From: JAEUTH01 sp039931675
Lineage (GTDB): Bacteria; Bacteroidota; Bacteroidia; AKYH767-A; OLB10
Direction: 5' to 3'
DNA length: 64,000 nucleotides
NCBI GenBank assembly: GCA_039931675.1
Contig: JBDTRM010000170.1
Span: 1 to 64,000 of the forward strand
The stretch's first letter is position 1, and each line of letters begins with the position of its first letter. A program made the position numbers and the translations under genes. The notes beneath the pieces are model-generated. The model saw nothing but the letters and a program-made list of their open reading frames with translations. It made no database searches and was not told the origin of the DNA. This document shows positions 8,791 to 21,800 of this stretch, in pieces.

Positions 8791-9342
8791 ATGGAAGAAG
8801 CAAAAAGAATACTCGACCACATGAACGATTCTATGGCTAAAGCCTTGAGTCACTTAGAAACTGAATTAACAAAGATAAGAGCAGGTAAGGCAAGCCCGCA
8901 AATGCTCGACAACATTCACGTTGATTATTATGGAACCAGTACTCCTTTAAACCAGGTTGCAAATGTTAATACAACTGACGCCCGCACACTTGTTGTTCAG
9001 CCCTGGGAAAAATCAATGCTGCAAACCATCGAAAAAGCCATAATGATTTCCAATCTCGGTTTTAATCCTCAAAACGATGGATTAATTATCCGGATAAATG
9101 TGCCTGCGTTAACTGAAGAACGTAGAAAAGATCTGGTAAAGAAAACCAAGGCTGAGGCCGAACATGCCAAAGTTGGTATCCGCGCAGCACGCAAAGATGC
9201 TATGGAAGCAATAAAAAAATCAAAGCTTACCGAAGATGAAAAGAAAGTGCATGAAGATGGTATTCAAAAAACAACTGACGGATATATTATTAAAGTTGAT
9301 AAACATATTGAGGTAAAAGAGAAGGAAATAATGACGGTATAA
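8791..9342 (+). CDS. frr: Ribosome recycling factor
   Basis: Splits post-termination ribosomes together with EF-G. The product has 183 residues. Hallmarks: LTKIRAGKASPQMLDNIHVDYYG, TPLNQVANV, and the conserved helical segment RRKDLVKKTKAEAEHAKVGIR in domain I. It lies 42 bp after pyrH on the same strand. Confidence 0.97.
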   Translation: MEEAKRILDHMNDSMAKALSHLETELTKIRAGKASPQMLDNIHVDYYGTSTPLNQVANVNTTDARTLVVQPWEKSMLQTIEKAIMISNLGFNPQNDGLIIRINVPALTEERRKDLVKKTKAEAEHAKVGIRAARKDAMEAIKKSKLTEDEKKVHEDGIQKTTDGYIIKVDKHIEVKEKEIMTV

Positions 9343-9807
9343 TCTGATTATTTGAATTTCAGAACTGATGGCCGGCAACCCAATTTTTCTAATTTTATAT
9401 TTTTCTTAGATTCTCCTTTAATTCTGCTTTTCCGTAAGCCTATAACTCAAGGATTTATTATCAACTAATGGGAAAATTTACATTTGAATAACCTCTATTT
9501 TCTCTTTTAATTTTTAGGTCGAACCCCCTATGTTTGTGGGTGAACGTTTTTCTTTTGGGAAAAAAAAAGAGTTATCTTTGTTTTCCTGTTGTTAATCAGA
9601 TAAGCAAATTCAACTAATTATTTTATCTATTTATCAACTTCTTACCCCTACTTTTAGATTAATCCTTATATAATGCGTGAATGAATAAAAAAAACGCAAA
9701 GAACTTATTCTTTATTAAACATATTTTCAATTTATTCTTGGTTGAAGGTCTGAGGTTATTAAAACAAATTTAATTAAATTCTACCTGACTAATAAAAATT
9801 TATTACC
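9343..9807 (+). promoter_or_regulatory. Long AT-rich leader of the giant repeat gene
   Basis: This 465-bp gap holds no gene I can support. It contains a C-rich/G-rich dyad, CCC-N9-GGG at 9526-9540 (CCCCCTATGTTTGTGGG with an extra C pair), and a -7 element TATCTTTG at 9573-9580 that fits TAnnTTTG. A TTTG lies 15 nt before it, shorter than the usual 19-nt spacing. Transcription from here would give an untranslated leader of roughly 220 nt, which is long. No terminator hairpin is obvious after frr. Confidence 0.55.
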
Positions 9808-12800
9808 ATGCGAAAACTCTACACATTTTTAATTGTTTTTACAATTTTGATCCCCCAAACTGCTATTAAAGCAGAGGTAGTTTCATCATTAAAAGCAGAC
9901 TTCACAACCAACTCTGGTATTAACCAGAAGGAAACGGCTGTTTCTCAATCCTTAAAAATGGCGCCCCCAATTGGCATAACAGGTAGTTTATCCTTTTGCA
10001 CCGGCAGCTCAACAGTTTTGGATGCCGGTCCGGGATACATTAGCTATTTATGGAATAACGGATCCAGTAATCAAACCCTTACAGTTTCAGTTGGCGGTAC
10101 CTATACAGTTACTGTTACTGACACAAATTCAATTGTTACAGTGGATTCTGTTACCGTTACAGAAAATCCAAACCCAACCCCCACCATCAGTGGTAATTTA
10201 TCCTTCTGTACCGGATCATCGACCATACTTGATGCAGGCAGTGGCTATTCATCTTATTTATGGGATAACAGTTCTACGAATCAAACGCTGACTGTAAACA
10301 CGGCAAGCCCCTATACAGTTACAGTTACTGACGGTAACGGATGCTCAGGATCAACTTCAGTAACTGTAATAGAAAACCTGTTGTCAACAACCAATCTTGC
10401 GGCTGATGGTCCTTTGGTTTTTTGTGATGGCGGAACTGTAAATATCAGCGCAGACGCGGGTTACAGTGCTTACAACTGGTCAACGGGCCAATCTACCCAA
10501 TCAGTTGATATTAATACCAGCGGAACCTATACTGTAACAGTTACCGATGCTAATAGTTGTACAACCTCCACTTCGGTAACGGTAACGGTAAACCCAAATC
10601 CCATAATAAATATTGTCAGCCAAACCAATGTTGATTGCAATGGTAATGCTACAGGTATTTTTGAAGTTTCAGCATCGGGAGGAACCGGGCCTTATAAATA
10701 TTCATTAGATGGAGGACCTTATCAATCATCAGGTATTTTTGGGGTGTTAGCAGTAGGGAATTACTTAGTTTCTGTCATTGACAGTGCAACAGATTGTTCA
10801 TCATCAATAATTATTAATGTAACAGAACCCGATGCAATAACGGCCATTTCCAGCCAGGTTGATCTTTTATGCTATGACAGACCAACTGGCTCTATTGACA
10901 TCACAGTATTTGGTGGAACGCTTCCTTATACTTATGATTGGAGCAATGGCTCAACTGATGAAGACATTAGTCTATTAGTTGCAGGTTTTTATACAGTAAC
11001 TATTACCGATGCAAACGGTTGCATCTACAGTAATGTATATGAAATTATTCAGCCGACACAAATTACCATCGGTACTCAACAAACAAATGTTTCATGCAGT
11101 TACGGTGCCGATGGTACTGCCTTTGTTGATGTTGATGGCGGTACACCTGGTTATACCTATTTATGGGATGACGGTCAGACAGATCAGTTTGCTTTTGGAC
11201 TTGATGGCGGATTGCACACAGTTACAATTACTGATGCCAACGGTTGCGACACTTTAATGACATTTTTAATATCCGTACCTCCTCAACTTAATTCTTCATC
11301 AGTTGCAACTGATGTTTCATGCTATGGTGCTTGTGACGGAAGTATAACGTTGAATATCTATGGAGGCACACCTTATAGTGTTGGCGCTCTTTATGATGTT
11401 GTTTGGAATACAATACCTGTTCAAACAGGTCCGACAGCGACCGGGTTATGCGCTGGTACATATACAGCAATAATTACGGATTCTGCCGGGTGTGTTAAAT
11501 ATCATGTTGAAACAATTGATGAACCGACTCAATTGGTTGTTTCCATTACCCCTGATCCTGCAAATTGTAACGGAGCAAGTAATGGCGAGGCAACTGCAAA
11601 TGTTATCGGAGGCACACCATTATATTTTTATATTTGGAGCGATGGACAACTTACTCAAACAGCTACAGGATTACCAGCCGGAACCTATACTGTAACTGTT
11701 ACCGATTATAATGGATGTTCAGCAACAAAATCAGTTATTATAGGCCAACCAACATCTATAAATGTTTCAGGTGTTATTACAAATGTGAAATGCAATGGAG
11801 CGATAACCGGGAAAGTAATTTTAACTATTACTGGCGGCAGTGGTGGCTATACTTATTTTTGGAATACGCTTCCTGTAATAACTACCAAGAACCTTAATAA
11901 CGTTGCAGCAGGAACTTATACTGTTATAGTAACCGATAATAGCGGATGCACTGTTTCGGCAACATTTACAATTACGGAACCATTTCCGATAGCATGTAAC
12001 GGAACAGTTAACGATGTAAGTTGTAACTCAACAAATAACGGTTCAATAATAATAAGTCCCACAGGCGGAACAAGTCCTTTCACCATAATATGGTCAAACG
12101 GTAACACTACAACTTCAAATACAGGCTTATTGATTGGCACTTACACGGTAACAATTACAGATATTAATAACTGTACGACTTCATGCACATTTACTGTTGT
12201 TCAGTCACCGGGTATGACAATAAACGGAAGCGTGCAAAATGTAACATGTTTTGGAGCTTCAAATGGACACATAACAGCCCAACCAACAGGAGGAATTTCT
12301 CCTTATATTTATTTATGGAGCAATGGAGGAACAAATCAAACCATTACCGGCTTAAGTGGCGGAACCTATACCGTAACAGTTACTGATAGTGTTGGATGTA
12401 CCAATACTGCTTCATTTACTGTTTTAGAACCTGCTGAACTATCATGTATTTGCAATGCCAACGTGCATAATGTGTCATGTTTCGGGGGCAGTGATGGTTC
12501 GATTACAGCGCAACCAATTGGTGGAACACCACCATACAGCTATGTTTGGTCTAACGGTGCATTTACTCAAACCATAAGCGGTTTGATTGCCGGTACTTAC
12601 ACGGTTACAATTACTGATGCCAGCGGATGCCAGAAAATTGGTGTTGTTCAGGTAAATCAACCGACACAATTATTTGCAACAATTTCTTGTGTAAACAATG
12701 CTACTTGTTTTGGAAATAATAATGGTTCAGCCTGTGTAACAGGTTTTGGCGGAACTCCACCCTACACTTATTCATGGAATACAATCCCTATTCAAACAAC

Positions 12801-15800
12801 TTTTTCAGCAACCGGCTTGACAGGTGGTACATATACTGCTACTGTTACCGATGCAAATAACTGCACAGCTACTGCAAGTGTTACAATTACACAACCCTCT
12901 ACATCTGTGAGTTGTTCAATTACTAAAACAAATGTTGTATGTTTTGGTCAGTCTAACGGTTCAGCAACAGTTAACCCAACAGGAGGCACACCACCTTATT
13001 CTTATTTATGGAATACCTCCCCGATAAAAACCACAAAAACAGTTTTAGGTTTATCAGCAGGAACATATACAGTAGTAGTTACTGATTCCAAAGGCTGTTC
13101 ATCAAACTGTAGTATAACCATAACACAGCCGCCTCAACTGCTTGCCCTGGCCTCTGTTACTAACGTTACCTGTAACGGGGGAACTAACGGGGCAATTGAT
13201 TTAACCGTTACCGGGGGAAATCCTCCATACTCATACAACTGGTCTAATGGAGCAACCACGCAGGATTTAACAGGATTATCAGCAGGCAGCTATCAAGTTA
13301 CAATAACTGATAATAAAGGATGTATAGCAATTTTAAACTTTGTGATTATTCAACCATCTCATTTGAGTTGTTCAACAATAGCAACAAATGTAAGTTGTAA
13401 TGGAGGAAGCAATGGTTCAGGTACGGTTACCGCAACAGGAGGACTTCCACCGTATTCATATATATGGTCAAATGGAGGAATTAATGCTACGGAAACCGGG
13501 TTGCCGGCCGGAACCTATACAGTAACAGTTACCGATGCGAATGGATGCACTACTACTTGTTCTTTATCTGTAACTCAACCTCCGGTTTTAAGTTGCAATG
13601 TTGTTTTAATTCAAAACGAAACTTGTAATGGACATAATGGCCAATTACAGGTTAATGCAACAGGAGGTACATCACCCTATTCTTATTCATGGACAACATC
13701 ACCTGTTCAAACTACAGCAGTTGCTACAGGTCTTTCACCCGGAACGTATTCAGTTTTAGTTACTGACAGCAAAGGTTGCAATACAATCTGTTCCGGCACT
13801 GTAGGCGGTACATTAACAGTAACATGCAATATCACCGGAACCAACGTAACGTGTAACGGAGGTAACAATGGAACTGCAACAGTAAATCCTTCGGGAGGAA
13901 CACCACCTTACACTTATTTGTGGAATACAGCAACCGCTGCAACCACCGCAAGTGTTTCAGGTTTAACAGCAGGAAATTATACTGCTACTGTTACAGATGC
14001 AAATGGATGCACCTCAAATTGTTCAATAATAATTACTCAACCTGCATTAATTACAATTTTAATCAGCGCCAATAATGTTACCTGCAATGGCGGTAACAAT
14101 GGAAATGCAACTGCTAATGCTTCCGGAGGTGTTCCTCCTTACGGCTACTTATGGTCAAACGGACAAACTACTCATACGGCAACTGGATTAATAGCTGGAA
14201 CCTATACAGTTACAGTTACTGATGCAAGCGGTTGTACTAAAACTGCCTCAACCACAATAACCCAGCCTTCAGCAATTAGCTGTTCTACAACATCAACCAA
14301 TGTGTCGTGTTTTGGTGGAAATAACGGAACAGCAACTGTTACGACAAGCGGTGGAACAGGTGCATTGACTATAAATTGGAATACTATTCCGGCACAGACA
14401 TCTTTAACGGCAACAGGATTAACAGCAGGAATTTATACTGTAACTATTACAGATATTAATGGATGTACTTCAAGTTGTACAGCCGAAATAACTCAACCGA
14501 CTTCTTCAGTATCATGCACTACATCTCTAATTAATAATGCAACATGTTATGGGGGCAATAATGGATCGGCAAGCGTTTCTGCTTCAGGTGGTTCAGCTCC
14601 ATATTCATATAACTGGAACACAATACCGGTTCAAACCACTTCGACAGCGACCGGACTTTCTGCAGGAACATATACTGTTACTGTTACTGACGCACTTGGC
14701 TGTACTTCAGCTTGCACAGTTGTTATCGGTCAGCCATCTCAACTTTCTTGCACTGTAAATCCTATTAATACTTCTTGCGGTTTGGATAATGGGCAGGTTA
14801 CTGTGATTCCTAATGGAGGAACACCTTCATATTTATTCCTCTGGTCAAACGGTTCTACTGATCAGACCTTAACTTCTCTCCCTGCGGGTACCTATACAGT
14901 AACAGTTACTGATGCTAATGGATGTACTTCTACGTGCGAAGGCTCGGTAAACAGTTCAAGTGAGGTTATATTTACAACTATTCATACAAACCTTACCTGT
15001 AACGGGGTATGCAACGGAACAGCTAATGTGGATCAGATTCTCGGAGGAGTTCCTCCTTACAGTTACTTATGGTCTAACGGAAGTACCAACGCGTCTGCTA
15101 CTTTACTTTGCGCGCAAACCTATACTGTAACAGTTAGTGATGTTACAGGATGTTCAGCCACAGCCACGGTTGTTATAACAGAACCAACGCCTATTGTATT
15201 AACTTTTACCAATGTTATTAATGTTGCATGTAATGGCGGCAATAATGGACAAGCTAAAGTGAATCCTACAGGTGGTACACCTGCTTACACCTACTTATGG
15301 AGTAACGGGCAAACAACCCAAACGGCAACCGGTTTAGTGGCAGGCACATATTCTGTTACTGTGACTGATTCAAAGGGTTGTACTGCTGTTGATTCGGTTC
15401 TTATCAACCAATCAGGAGGGTTAACTTATACCCAATCGCAAACTAATGTTTCTTGTAACGGTGGTAATAATGGAACTGCAACCGTGAACCCATCAGGTGG
15501 CACACCTCCATATTCTTATTTATGGAGTAATGGTCAAACCACTCAAACAGCCACCGGCTTATCAGCAGGACATTATACAGTTGAAATCAGTGATGCTAAT
15601 GGATGTAATATTATTGCCGACTTCGACATCACTCAACCTACTGCATTATCATGTGGAATCAGTCAATCTAACCCATCGTGTAACGGATCATCCGATGGTT
15701 TTGCTACTGTTGTTGCATCAGGTGGGACAACGCCTTATACTTTCTTATGGAGCAACGGACAAACAACTCAAACCGCTACAGGTTTATCGGCAGGAACCTA

Positions 15801-18800
15801 TACAGTAACTGTTACAGATGCTAACAGTTGCACTTCTTCCTGTTCAGTTACCTTAACAAACCCATCTGTTATTTCATGTTCGGTAAGTACAACACCGGTA
15901 TCATGTTCAGGAGGTAATAATGGTACAGCAACAGTGACTCCAACAGGAGGCACACCTCCATACACTTATTTATGGAGTAATGGGCAGACTACGCTAACTG
16001 CTACCGGTTTATCTTTAGGCACTTATAGTGTAACTGTAACAGATCAGTATGGCTGTTCGTCAAGTTGTTCAGGTTCAGTATCAGAAATACTTCCGATAAC
16101 CATTTCGTTTATCAATGTTGTTAATTCAACATGTGGATTAAATAATGGATCAGCAGAAGCGGTTGCATCAGGCGGAACCCCTCCATATAACTATGTTTGG
16201 TCTAATGGCACTTTAGGTTCTACAATAATTAATGTTGGGGGTGGTACCTATACAGTAACTGTTACTGATGCTAATGGATGCTCAGGAATTGATTCTTTAA
16301 TTTTAACTGAAACCTCAGCTTTAAGTATCACACTTTCAGGAACTGACCCAAGTTGTTTTGGCGGTAGTGATGGAACTGTAACTGTTGTTGTAACAGGTGG
16401 AAGCGGAGTTTATACTTATCAATGGAATTCAGTTCCTGCACAGACAACATCAACTGCTACAGGATTAACTGCCGGCACCTATTGTGTGCTAGTAACTGAC
16501 CAGGATGGCTGCACAGCTTATGATTCAGTTAAATTAGTAAATCCTCCGTTATTATTATGCAGCGTAACCCCAACCGATGCTTCATGTAGTCTGAATAACG
16601 GTTCGGTAACTGTGACTCCTACAGGAGGAACATTGCCTTATTCTTATTTGTGGAGTGATGGATCAACTGATGCAACAATTACAGGTCTTGGTGCCGGAAC
16701 CTATACGGTTACTGTTACAGATGGTCATAATTGTACCACATCGTGTTCAGCAACTGTAAATGCAACCAATTCACCAAGCTGCCTTATTACCGGTAATAGT
16801 ACTATTTGTTCCGGAGGTTCAACACAATGGTGTGCACCTGCAGGATTGGCATCGTACTTATGGAGTACAGGTGCAACAACACAATGTATTGCTGTAAGCG
16901 CAACAGGAACTTATACTGTAACAGTTACAAATGCCAGTGGATGCACGAGCAGTTGTAATAAGACTTTAACAACAGGTACACTGCCAAGCTGTTTAATAAC
17001 TGGCGCAGGTTCTATCTGCACTGGTAGTTCAACACAATGGTGTGCTCCTGCAGGTCTTGCATCTTACCTATGGAGTACCGGTGCAACTACGCAATGTATC
17101 ACAGTTAGTGCTTCAGGTACTTATACTGTAACTACTACCAATACAAGTAGTTGTACAAAGAGCTGCAGCAAAACACTTACATTAAAAGCGCTTCCAAATT
17201 GTACTATTACTGCGACAGGTTCATTGTGTGCAACAGGTTCTTCTCAATTGTGTGCCAATGCCGGAATGGCATCTTACTTATGGAGCACCGGAGTAACCAC
17301 ACAATGTATTACAGTAACTATAGGTGGAACCTATACCGTAACAGTTACTAATGCTAACGGATGTACTTCATCTTGTTCTAAGATTGTAACAGGAGGTTCG
17401 CCAATTACTGCTGTTGTAATAACCAAAACTAATGTTAGTTGTAACGGAGGTTCAAATGGAAATGCTTGTGTAACAAGTATCACGGGTGGAACGTCTCCTT
17501 ATGCTTATTTGTGGAGTAATGGTATAACAAATTCCTGCATTATTAACTTAAGTGTGGGGACTTATACGGTTACTGTAACTGATGCAAATGGGTGCACAAA
17601 AACAAAAGTAACAACTATTACACAACCTGCTTTTCTTTCGTGTAGCATTGCGATCACTAAAAACCCAACATGTGGCATTTGTGATGGTAAAGCGAGAGTT
17701 ACAGCAACCGGTGGAACTCCGGCTTACCATTATTCATGGAATACAGTTCCTGTTCAAACCACCAGGATTGCTACAGGCTTATGCGCTGCCACATATATTG
17801 TTATTGTTACTGATGCAAAAGGCTGCACAACAGCTTGTAGTGTTACTTTAACCACAGCTACAGCACCAAGTTGTTTAATCACTGGTAATGGTTCTATCTG
17901 TTCAGGTAGTTCAACGCAATGGTGTTCTCCTGCAGGAGCCTCATTTTATCTATGGAGTACAGGTGCAACTACTCAATGTATAACAGTAAGTATTGCAGGC
18001 ACTTATACAGTAACCACAACTAATTCAAGTGGCTGTAGCAGTAATTGTAATAAGATACTTATAGTAAATGCACCACCAAGTTGTACAATAACAGGCAGCA
18101 GTTCGGTTTGCCTTGGTTCGACTCAATGGTGCGCACCCGCAGGATTGGCAGGATACTTATGGAGCACAGGAGCAACTACCCAATGTATTACCGTAAGTAC
18201 ATCAGGAACATATACCGTAACTGTCACCGATGCTAATGGTTGTACCAGTAGCTGTAGCAAAATTTTCACCGCTGGGGTTCCGCCAAGTTGTCTTATAACC
18301 GGAAACGGTTCAGTTTGTTCCGGCAGTTCTGCACAATGGTGCGCTCCGACAGGATTAGCTGCTTACTTGTGGAGCACAGGAGCAACAACACAATGCATCA
18401 CAGTTAGCACAGCGGCAACCTATACAGTAACTGTTACAGATGTAAACGGGTGTACAAGTAGTTGCAACAAAATACTTGTAGTTAATCCTCTTCCGGGTTG
18501 TTTAATTACCGGCAACGGTTCTGTATGTTCAGGCAGTGCAACGCAATGGTGTGCACCGGCAGGATTAGCTACTTACTCGTGGAGCACAGGGGCAACAACT
18601 CAATGCGTTATAGTAAGCACAGCAGGAACTTATACGGTAACTGTAACAGATGCAAACGGATGTAGCAGCAGTTGCAGTAAAACACTTACAGTTAATCCTT
18701 TGCCTACTTGTTTAATTACAGGTAATGGTTCAATCTGTTCGGGCAGCTTAACACAATGGTGCGCTCCTGCAGGATTGGCTTCTTACTTATGGAGCAGCGG

Positions 18801-21800
18801 AGCAACTACGCAATGTATCACAGTAAGCACAGCAGGAACTTATACAGTAACTGTAACTGATGCCAACGGATGTACAAGCAGTTGTAATAAGATTCTTATA
18901 GTTAATCCTCTGCCGGGCTGTTTAATCACAGGTAATGGCTCTGTATGTTCAGGAACCTCAACACAATGGTGTGCACCTGCGGGATTGACATCATACTTAT
19001 GGAGTACAGGTGCAACCACTCAATGTATCACAGTAAGTGTAAACGGAACCTATACCGTAACTGTTACTGATGCAAACGGATGCAGCAGCAACTGTTCTAA
19101 ATCTTTAGTTACAGGAGCTCCGCCAAGTTGTTTAATTACAGGCAACAGTTCTGTTTGTTCAGGCAGTGGAACGCAATGGTGCGCTCCTGCAGGATTAACA
19201 TCATATTCATGGAGCACCGGGGCAACAACACAATGTGTAATAGTTAGTGTTGCCTCTACATATACAGTAACTGTAACAGATGCAAACGGATGTTCAAGCA
19301 GTTGTAGCAAAATACTTACAGTTAATCCTTTGCCTACTTGTTTAATTACGGGTAATGGTTCAATCTGTTCGGGCAGCTCAACACAATGGTGCGCTCCTGC
19401 CGGATTAGCCTCTTACTTATGGAACAGCGGAGCAACTACACAATGTATCACAGTAAGCGCAGCAGGAACTTATATAGTAACTGTAACTGATGCCAACGGA
19501 TGTACAAGCAGTTGTAATAAGATTCTTATAGTTAATCCTCTGCCGGGCTGTTTAATCACAGGTAATGGCTCTGTATGTTCAGGAACCTCAACACAATGGT
19601 GTGCACCTGCGGGATTGACATCATACTTATGGAGTACAGGTGCAACCACTCAATGTATCACAGTAAGTGTAAACGGAACCTATACCGTAACTGTTACTGA
19701 TGCAAACGGATGCAGCAGCAACTGTTCTAAATCTTTAGTTACAGGAGCTCCGCCAAGTTGTTTAATTACAGGCAACAGTTCTGTTTGTTCAGGCAGTGGA
19801 ACGCAATGGTGCGCTCCTGCAGGATTAACATCATATTCATGGAGCACCGGGGCAACAACACAATGTGTAATAGTTAGTGTTGCTTCTACATATACTGTAA
19901 CTGTAACTGATGCAAACGGATGCAGCAGCAGTTGCATCAAAACGCTTACAGTTAATCCTTTGCCTACTTGTTTAATTACGGGTAATAGTTCAATCTGTTC
20001 GGGCAGCTCAACACAATGGTGCGCTCCTGCCGGGTTAGCCTCTTACTTATGGAACAGTGGAGCAACTACACAATGTATCACAGTAAGCACAGCAGGAACT
20101 TATACAGTAACTGTAACTGATGCAAACGGATGTACAAGCAGTTGTAATAAAATTCTTACAGTTAATCCATTACCAGGTTGTTTAATTTCAGGGAATGGTT
20201 CAATTTGTTCAGGCAGTTCAGCACAATGGTGCGCCCCTATAGGATTGAGTTCATACTTATGGAGCACAGGTGCAACTACACAGTGTATCATAGTAAGCTC
20301 AGCAGGAACATATACAGTTACTGTTACTGATGCTAACGGTTGCAGCAGTTCATGCAATAAAGTTCTTACAGTTAATCCATTGCCAAGCTGTTTAATCACA
20401 GGTAATAGTTCTATTTGTTCGGGTAGTTCCACACAATGGTGTGCTCCTGCCGGATTAGCTTCTTACTTATGGAGTACAGGTGCAACAACGCAATGTATTA
20501 CCGTAATCACAGCAGGTACTTATACTGTTACTGTTACAGATGCAAACGGATGTTCGAGCAGTTGCAATAAAGTTCTTACAGTAAATCCATTGCCAAGCTG
20601 TTTAATCACAGGTAATAGTTCAATCTGTTCAGGTAGTTCAACACAATGGTGCGCTCCTGCGGGATTAGCATCATATTCATGGAGCACAGGAGCAACAACA
20701 CAATGTATCACAGTAAGCACAGCAGGAACTTATACAGTAACTGTAACAAATGCAAACGGATGCTCGAGCAGTTGCATCAAGACTCTCACAGTTAATCCAT
20801 TGCCAAGTTGTTTAATTACAGGTAATGGTTCAATCTGTTCAGGCAGTTCAACACAATGGTGCGCTCCTGCAGGATTGACTTCATACTCATGGAGTACAGG
20901 AGCAACCACACAATGTATCACAGTAAGCACAGCAGGAACATATACTGTTACTGTTACTGATGCTAACGGATGTTCAAGCAGTTGTAATAAAACACTTACT
21001 ATTAATACACCTCCAAGCTGTTTGATAACTGGCAGCGGTTCTATATGTTCAGGCTCAACACAATGGTGTGCTCCGGCAGGATTAGCTTCTTACTTATGGA
21101 GCACAGGAGCAACAACTCAGTGCATCAGCGTAAGCGCAGCAGGAACCTATACAGTAACTGTGACTGACGCCAATGGTTGCACCAGCAGTTGTACTAAAGC
21201 CTTAACAACCGGTACACCGCCAAGTTGCCTGATAACCGGCAACAGCAGTGTTTGTTCCGGTGGGTCAACACAATGGTGTGCTCCTGCAGGTCTTGCATCT
21301 TATTTATGGAGCACCGGTGCAACAACACAATGTATCACCGTAAGCACAGCAGGAACCTATACAGTAACAGTTACTAACTCAGGAGGTTGTAGCAGCAGTT
21401 GCACCAAAGCTCTTACGGTTAATGCTTTACCGGCTTGCTCTATTTCAGGAAAGAGTGTTATTTGTTCGGGCGAATCAACCCAGGAATGTGCTCCGGCAGG
21501 ATTGTCGTCTTACCTTTGGAGTACTGGTTCTACAACACAATGTATTACAATAAGTGCGGCAGGTACATATACAGTTACTGTTACCAATGCAAGCGGATGT
21601 ACAAGCAGTTGCACCAAGGTTGTTACCTCAAGCGCAGCACCTGCTTGTAGTTTCACCTGGACAGGCACAACTTGCCCTTGCGCTTTGTTTTGTGCCACTC
21701 CGGGTATGAGCGGCTATCTATGGAATACAGGTGCTACTACTCAATGTATCGAGATTTGTACAACTACTGATATAACAGTAACTGTAACTAACAGTGGCGG

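Noticed and set aside
18691..20160. CRISPR-like regular spacing
   Set aside because: Units are 210 bp, contiguous and coding, with no short identical repeats separated by unique spacers. The 51-bp and 66-bp arrays in the adhesin and LRR genes are coding repeats too.
10022..21698. Many open frames of 60-110 codons in other phases and on the opposite strand of the giant repeat gene
   Set aside because: They recur with the 210-bp period of the repeats, for example near 19050, 19680, 20100 and 20520 on the minus strand, and are by-products of codon use in the repeats.
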